Shown: positions 8,396 to 12,703 of the stretch, one piece after another | How the letters are laid out: every line of letters begins with the position of its first letter | How positions within the stretch are numbered: the first letter of the stretch is position 1 | Origin: Agrocybe praecox | Lineage: Eukaryota > Basidiomycota > Agaricomycetes > Agaricales > Agrocybaceae | Length of the DNA stretch: 12,703 nucleotides | Assembly (NCBI GenBank): GCA_964017145.1 | Contig: CAXHKQ010000087.1 | Location: 1-12,703, forward strand | Direction of reading: 5' to 3' | Notes under the pieces: generated by a model | Seen by the model: the letters and a program-made list of their open reading frames with translations, nothing else | Told to the model about the DNA's origin: nothing | Databases searched by the model: none | Program-made: the position numbers and the translations under genes

Positions 8396-9121
8396 AGCAG
8401 CTACTAAGCACAGAAACGGAAATTATAGAGATTATTTTTGTTTGGAGACACCTGAAATGAATAATCAAGACGCGCATAAGCACTAGACACAAGGACATCT
8501 CAATCTTACGCGAGCATTTGAGCACAAAACCCATTCAGATGTCGTTGATCCAAATGTGTATATAACAACTAACAACATGCGCTCGCGTGTTTGCGCGATT
8601 GCTACCCTAGCTCATTAATTTTAAACATTCACGAAATCGTACTTTTTTGAAGTGTTGTAGAAAAGTAAGAGTCACACACAAATGATGCTGTTTTGCTCAT
8701 CTATCGTCATTTTACTGTATACGGAAATATGTGGAAGAAAAAGTCTAACATTTTGGATAAGCGCTCCCAGAGAAGGCCGATTTTCCTATATATGGAGAAA
8801 TTGTCAAACTAATAAATTTGAAGGAATTTTAAAACAATTTAGTGAATGATAATGATTTGTGAAAAGTTACTTTGAATGGAGACAAATATATTATTTCACT
8901 CGTTCATACAAAATAATCTTATTTCGAGATTGGTTGATAGGCCACAACTTCACACTGGAGTGACTTAGAACAATGTATGTATAATCACACGAAAGATCAT
9001 GAAATTTTGCACCAAATCCTATCAATGAAAAAAAATCCTTCGTAAATTTCTCCATAATATATAGAAAAATTGTCCTTCTCTGGGCGCATAACCAACTTAT
9101 CTTCAACAATTATTTCGTATA

Positions 9122-9596
9122 CACCCAAACACGGCCGAAACTTTTAGAACACGGTATTTATCCCAACTTTTCGGAGTTTTCTCTTCGATTTCTATAGACA
9201 AAAAATGTAAACTATGTTTTCGAAAGTTTTGAGGTTTTCAAGCTTCACTTGATGATGCTAAAATATAATTTTTTCATCGGCTCGAAGAAAGTCTTGATTC
9301 CTTCAAGCCGATGAAAATGAATAAAAATAATAACGGCGAATAAATCGAAACAAATAGAGTGTCCAGAGAGAAATAACACTTTAATAACGCTTTTATAACG
9401 TCGAATAATGATAATGAATTATGAAAAGTGAAATGCAATAAAACACTCACTATTAAGTAATTTTTTGTAATTTTTGTGGTCAGTTTTTTTAGATTGGATC
9501 GTATGGATCGTATGTATGGGCTCCTTGTCTTTCACAACACGGCTTTGCTATAACACGGTTTCCTCAGGAACTACTGTGTTATAGAAGGTTTGGGTG
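9122..9596. mobile_element. 475-bp MITE with TA target duplication, nested in the foldback element
   Basis: Ends CACCCAAACAC (9122) and GGTTTGGGTG (to 9596) are inverted repeats, flanked by TA at 9120-9121 and 9597-9598. Sub-terminal words AACACGG recur near both ends (9130, 9151, 9537, 9553). TA duplication and lack of coding fit a non-autonomous Tc1/mariner-type element. Confidence 0.8.
9271..9317. repeat. Stem-loop inside the MITE
   Basis: TTTTCATCGGCTCGAAG at 9271-9287 pairs with CTTCAAGCCGATGAAAA at 9301-9317 with one mismatch and a 13-base loop. Confidence 0.75.
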
Positions 9597-9796
9597 TACA
9601 CAAGAATGATGTGAAATGAACAAAACTGAATCATTACATTTTGTGTGTGACTCTTACTTTTCCTACAACGGGTGGAAGAAGCACGATTTCGTTATTGTTT
9701 CAAATAATTGAGCTAGAGTAGTAGATGCTTGTATTGATGGAGATGCGCGCTAGCCATGCGAACCACATTCGGAATACACACGCTCAGATTCAAGAC

Positions 9797-9860
9797 GATG
9801 TTATGGTATTTTATTGCGTTTTTTCCGTGCTGTTGAATGGAAAAACAATCCGATAACATC
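9797..9860. repeat. Imperfect hairpin in intergenic DNA
   Basis: GATGTTAT (9797-9804) pairs with ATAACATC (9853-9860), and inside it GTTTTTTCC (9818-9826) pairs with GGAAAAAC (9839-9846). Confidence 0.45.
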
Positions 9861-10498
9861 AAAATTCATATCGTTGTAGTAGATGCCTGCGCAATAATAA
9901 GTATGACTAAGAAGAGTTTAATCTAGAACATACGCGAACATAAGAAATATACAAACCAATTATTCTAGATCATAATACCGTTGAGTACTTAATTCGTTTA
10001 TCCAATGCGACCTCGACTGCGATGATGTTGTCGTGCGATATGTGATGAAGTAGGAACATCAATATAAGTATAATAGTTTACAGCACTGTACATTGTAAGT
10101 CGATGATAATTACGATTTGGCTGGCCGTACGTCCAAATGAGTTGCTCACTGACCAACCCCTCTCAATGTCTCGACTACGTAGGTAATATCGGCCAACCGC
10201 GTCCGAACGAATTTCGCAGTGTAAACACAGGTATATGAGTATTTTATGTACCTATCGTATAACGTTAGTAGTAACATAAGCATACATGAGCATACGCGCG
10301 TCACACGTTGTATGGTCAATGTCAATACCATTAGAAGACTCTAGGTTGAAAGATTGCGGTTGTTTTGATTTTTTGCTCGCAGCGTAGCGATCTTCATGTC
10401 TAGCACGCCGTGTGAAAGCAATTAATCACACAGCTCATAAATATCTACGTATATTAACGATATAGCACGGTTATGAGACCAGCATAAAAATGGTGCAA

Positions 10499-10509
10499 GG
10501 GGAAAACCT
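10499..10509 (+). promoter_or_regulatory. Possible NF-kappaB/Dorsal-type site
   Basis: GGGGAAAACCT fits the Dorsal-type pattern GGGWWWWCC. It lies about 510 bases upstream of the probable start of the 11257 gene. A single match in this length can occur by chance. Confidence 0.2.
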
Positions 10510-10531
10510 GCTCTGGAGTCTCGAGAGAGGT

Positions 10532-10772
10532 GTGCCACATTTAGTTTTTAGTTTTTTGCACCGAAACATCGTGCTTGATGGATTAGCAGACACATTTCGA
10601 GCACGCCATGTCCATTGTATCAATCATCGTCTGGCATCAGCAACACTTCCCTCTTCGTTCGGCTCATCTACTTATGATGCGTTCCGTTCTATTCGCCAAC
10701 ATACTGACGACCGGTCAAGTGTCTGAGCGCGCGCGTATCACAATGTGCGTGCGCTGCAGACGTGCCACATTT
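10532..10772 (+). repeat. 11-base word GTGCCACATTT present twice upstream of the 11257 gene
   Basis: Identical copies lie at 10532-10542 and 10762-10772 in the same orientation. Confidence 0.4.
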
Positions 10773-10978
10773 GATTGCAAACGTATAGATCAAATTCATG
10801 CTCCAAGAACACGTCGCCGGCGCCTAGACAAAGGCCACACGCTCGCGTGTGATCGCACGCGATATTATGCGAAGCAGAACGCATCGCAGCGTGCTCGCGG
10901 AGATTTTGGCAATCCGAGACGACACGCATGTGGGCGTTTCGCGGACGGTCACGCGGGGACGAACGCGGAAGCGCGTAC

Positions 10979-11015
10979 TATATAAACCGGCACATTTTGA
11001 CCGAAGAAATCATAA
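10979..11015 (+). promoter_or_regulatory. Core promoter of the 11257 gene
   Basis: TATATAAA at 10979-10986 is followed by an initiator-like TCATAA at 11010-11015, with the A at 11012 about 33 bases downstream. Confidence 0.65.
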
Positions 11016-11064
11016 TCGAGCAGATCGTCGATCAGCAAACACACAGAGAGCATTCGATCGAAAC

Positions 11065-11256
11065 GTAAGTTGATAGCAGCATAGCAGCAGCATAGCAGCA
11101 TGGAAGACGCATCATTCGTGGCTTGGTGGCATAGATTTGCAGTGCCTGCCTCTCGGGATCAATCTTTGTGTTTTCTTCCTAAAATGAACTTGGGAAGGAT
11201 GTAGGATGTTTGTTACTTCCTCAAGCATAATATTGATACCCTTCCATTTCCCACAG
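11065..11256 (+). other. 5' UTR intron of the 11257 gene
   Basis: Donor gtaagt at 11065 and acceptor tttcccacag ending at 11256 bracket 192 bases. The start ATG is the first codon of the next exon. Small AGCATAGCAGC repeats lie just after the donor (11077-11103). Confidence 0.7.
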
Positions 11257-11904
11257 ATGAAGCTGTTCCTGGTGCTATTCTCATTGGCCGTTGCCGGCGC
11301 GATGGCGTTGCCCATCCTGGAGCCCGAGCTGACGGAAAAGTCCGTCGAAGCTGTGGTGCAGAAGGAAGCCGTTTCGGCCGAGGTTGCCGCGCCGGTTGAG
11401 GCCGTCCAGGCCGTCGAGACCGCGGAGAAGAAGATCCCAGTTGTCGTCGTTGTCGCAGCCGAGGAGCCCATCGCTCCCGCCGCTCCCATCGAGGTTCCTG
11501 CCGAAGCTGCCGTTGCCGCCGCCAAGGCAGCCATTCCCGTCCAAGTGCTGCCCATCGATGTGCCGGTCGGTCCGCTGGCCGCCATTCCCACTCCGTCTGC
11601 GCCGGCTCCGCTGCCGGTCGCCGACAAGATCGTGATCGTTGCCTCGGATCCGGCCAAGCAGGAGGAGCTGGTGCGCAAGGCGCGTCAGGTCTTCGAGGAC
11701 ATCAACATCGACATCATCCAGGGTGGTGGTGGATTTGGTGGCGGATATGGCGGCTACGGTGGATTCCCTGGCGGCTATGGCGGATACAATGGCTACAATG
11801 GCTACAACGGATACAACGGTTACAACGGTGGATTCGGTGGCGGCTATGGTGGATTCGGAGTGCCGTACGGCTATGGCGGATACAATGGTGGATTCTTCGG
11901 TTGA
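11257..11904 (+). CDS. Gly/Tyr/Asn-rich secreted precursor with long Ala/Val/Pro pro-region, RKAR|Q site
   Basis: Single coding exon, 215 residues, ending in TGA. The ATG at 11257 directly follows a splice acceptor and opens the signal peptide (MKLFLVLFSLAVAGAMA); upstream in-frame codons belong to the intron. Residues about 18-135 are an acidic, Ala/Val/Pro-rich pro-region (EAVVQKEAVSAEVAAPVEAV and similar). Then comes QEELVRKARQ, with RKAR at 140-143. The predicted mature peptide of 72 residues begins at Gln144 with VFEDINIDIIQ. It continues as GGGGFGGGYGGYGGF, five GYN units (coded near 11790-11830) and ends GGYNGGFFG. It is the closest relative of the fragment at 1-347: both lack the intron before the repeat domain and share near-identical DNA at the processing site. 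Secretion is well supported; function is unknown. Confidence 0.92.
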   Translation: MKLFLVLFSLAVAGAMALPILEPELTEKSVEAVVQKEAVSAEVAAPVEAVQAVETAEKKIPVVVVVAAEEPIAPAAPIEVPAEAAVAAAKAAIPVQVLPIDVPVGPLAAIPTPSAPAPLPVADKIVIVASDPAKQEELVRKARQVFEDINIDIIQGGGGFGGGYGGYGGFPGGYGGYNGYNGYNGYNGYNGGFGGGYGGFGVPYGYGGYNGGFFG

Positions 11905-11990
11905 GCCGGAGACGAAGTCGTTGTCAGCACTGTCTGTCAGTGAGTGTGTGTGAATGTGATTTAATTTATTGATCGAAACGCGGAGATAGG

Positions 11991-11996
11991 AATAAA
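11991..11996 (+). terminator. Polyadenylation signal of the 11257 gene
   Basis: AATAAA lies 86 bases after the TGA at 11902-11904. Confidence 0.65.
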
Positions 11997-12703
11997 CGTG
12001 TGTAAACAGAGAAGAAGACAAACGCGCGGGATTGCGATCGAAGGGGAGTAGTGCGCACCTTCATGGACAAGTTGGGGGCGTCAGGTGTGCAATTTTATTG
12101 TCCGATTGGAGATACGCACACGAAAGGCGGCTGGCCTTCGTGATTCTGCTGCCGCTCGCCAAACGCGCAGATCTCGTTCGGACATGCGAACATAATAATA
12201 CGACTATACCGACTATTTGCTATAAACACACACGCACACCTGTTTGTCGTGTTTGCGTGCGACAATGTGTGTGTGTGTTCGCGTGTTTGTGTGACCGTGT
12301 CGCAGATCATTGCCACTGTGTCGCGAAATCTCCGCGCTCTATGAAGATGTGTGGTGGATAGAATATATCAACACATTCATAATGATTAATTTGGCAGAGG
12401 CTTGAGAATCGATGCGCGAGATGTGGATGTGACTAACATGTGTGATTATCGTATACAGAGACGAGTGACCGTTTATTTTCTGTATCTGTGCTCAGCTGTG
12501 AACGCTTGTTCGGGAAATACCCGACAGAAATACCTGTTCGAATGTGATATCGGCGAGCATAATTTGGACTGGAGACAGACGAAACAGCGCACCGTTTCAC
12601 TCGTCTTATATTGTCACTTGTATGTTGTATGCTAACCCACACTATTGTATAGGCGTTTTCATTGAGAATGCTCGATTTTTAATATTAAATAATTTGACCA
12701 ATT
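11997..12703. other. Intergenic region downstream of the 11257 gene
   Basis: No gene supported. A CA-rich run (about 12226-12240) followed by a TG-rich run (about 12265-12300) forms a possible low-complexity hairpin. Open frames here lack recognisable domains or signal peptides. Confidence 0.4.

Larger units (their letters stand above)
8602..9723. mobile_element. Foldback (long inverted-repeat) element, interrupted by a MITE
   Basis: The left arm from 8602 (CTAGCTCATTAATTTTAAAC, ACGAAATCGT, GTTGTAG, AAAAGTAAGAGTCACACACA) matches the reverse complement of 9610-9723 with few differences. The arm continues through TATACG at about 8720, CCCAGAGAAGG near 8766, CTATATATGGAGAAAT and GAAGGAATTTT, to about 8832. 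These parts match the reverse complement of about 9025-9119. The two halves of the right arm are separated by the MITE. Without it the element is about 650 bp. No coding potential. Outer target duplications are not clear. Confidence 0.8.
9725..10978. other. Long intergenic region upstream of the 11257 gene
   Basis: No gene supported. The sequence becomes CpG-rich after about 10600. The longest + frame (10490-10726) starts with no signal peptide and shows no recognisable domain. Candidate regulatory words are listed separately. Confidence 0.4.

Noticed and set aside
10490..10726. 78-residue open frame on the + strand
   Set aside because: No signal peptide, domain, or promoter I can support; it overlaps other open frames in a CpG-rich stretch where chance open frames are common.
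11101..11188. ATG-initiated short frame before the 11257 gene
   Set aside because: It lies inside the 5' UTR intron (11065-11256), and the ATG at 11257 opens a clear signal peptide.
11281..12021. Long reverse-strand open frame opposite the 11257 gene
   Set aside because: It is the antisense of the Gly/Ala-rich repeats, whose biased codons suppress stop codons on the other strand; low-complexity and without a plausible start.
12226..12300. CA/TG runs as a structured RNA
   Set aside because: Low-complexity dinucleotide runs; pairing between CA and TG tracts is expected without any function.

Overview
This is eukaryotic DNA, almost certainly from an insect. Short GT-AG introns split genes with secretory signal peptides. 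TATA boxes lie 25-40 bp before short 5' UTRs, and AATAAA signals follow the stop codons. Two decayed mariner transposons are present, and CpG is not depleted. I cannot name the species; a hymenopteran or dipteran fits best by feel only.

The main content is a head-to-tail cluster of small secreted-precursor genes, all on the + strand. Four encode Gly/Tyr-rich proteins: a 3'-terminal fragment at 1-347, a two-exon gene at 1558-2888, a two-exon gene at 6563-8331 and an intronless CDS at 11257-11904 with a 5' UTR intron. The three with complete N-termini start with a signal peptide followed by a pro-region of varied length. All four have an RxxR site followed directly by Gln (RKAR|Q in three, RVPR|Q in one). 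Three then show a short alternating acidic/aliphatic stretch, and all end in GGY/GYN-type repeats. Furin-like cleavage would release peptides of about 70-140 residues with an N-terminal Gln able to cyclise to pyroglutamate. I know of no named family with exactly this layout. By composition, antimicrobial glycine-rich peptides or cuticle/silk-like secretions are the closest analogies.

A fifth small gene (615-1014) encodes a signal peptide and an acidic His/Asn/Asp-rich protein, but its signal peptide and body lie in different frames (a one-base discrepancy).

The space between genes is filled with nested transposon remains. A mariner relic at 3080-4181 is interrupted by a 1.7 kb inverted-repeat element (4182-5899), flanked by an 11-bp target duplication and carrying a reverse-strand DUF4806-like gene; mariner-like coding resumes at 5900. 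A second mariner relic (6982-7813) sits in the intron of the 6563 gene. A foldback element (8602-9723) is interrupted in one arm by a 475-bp MITE (9122-9596), and the other arm preserves the unoccupied site.

The remaining stretches (1052-1453, 6131-6476, 9725-10978, 11997-12703) show no gene I can support.
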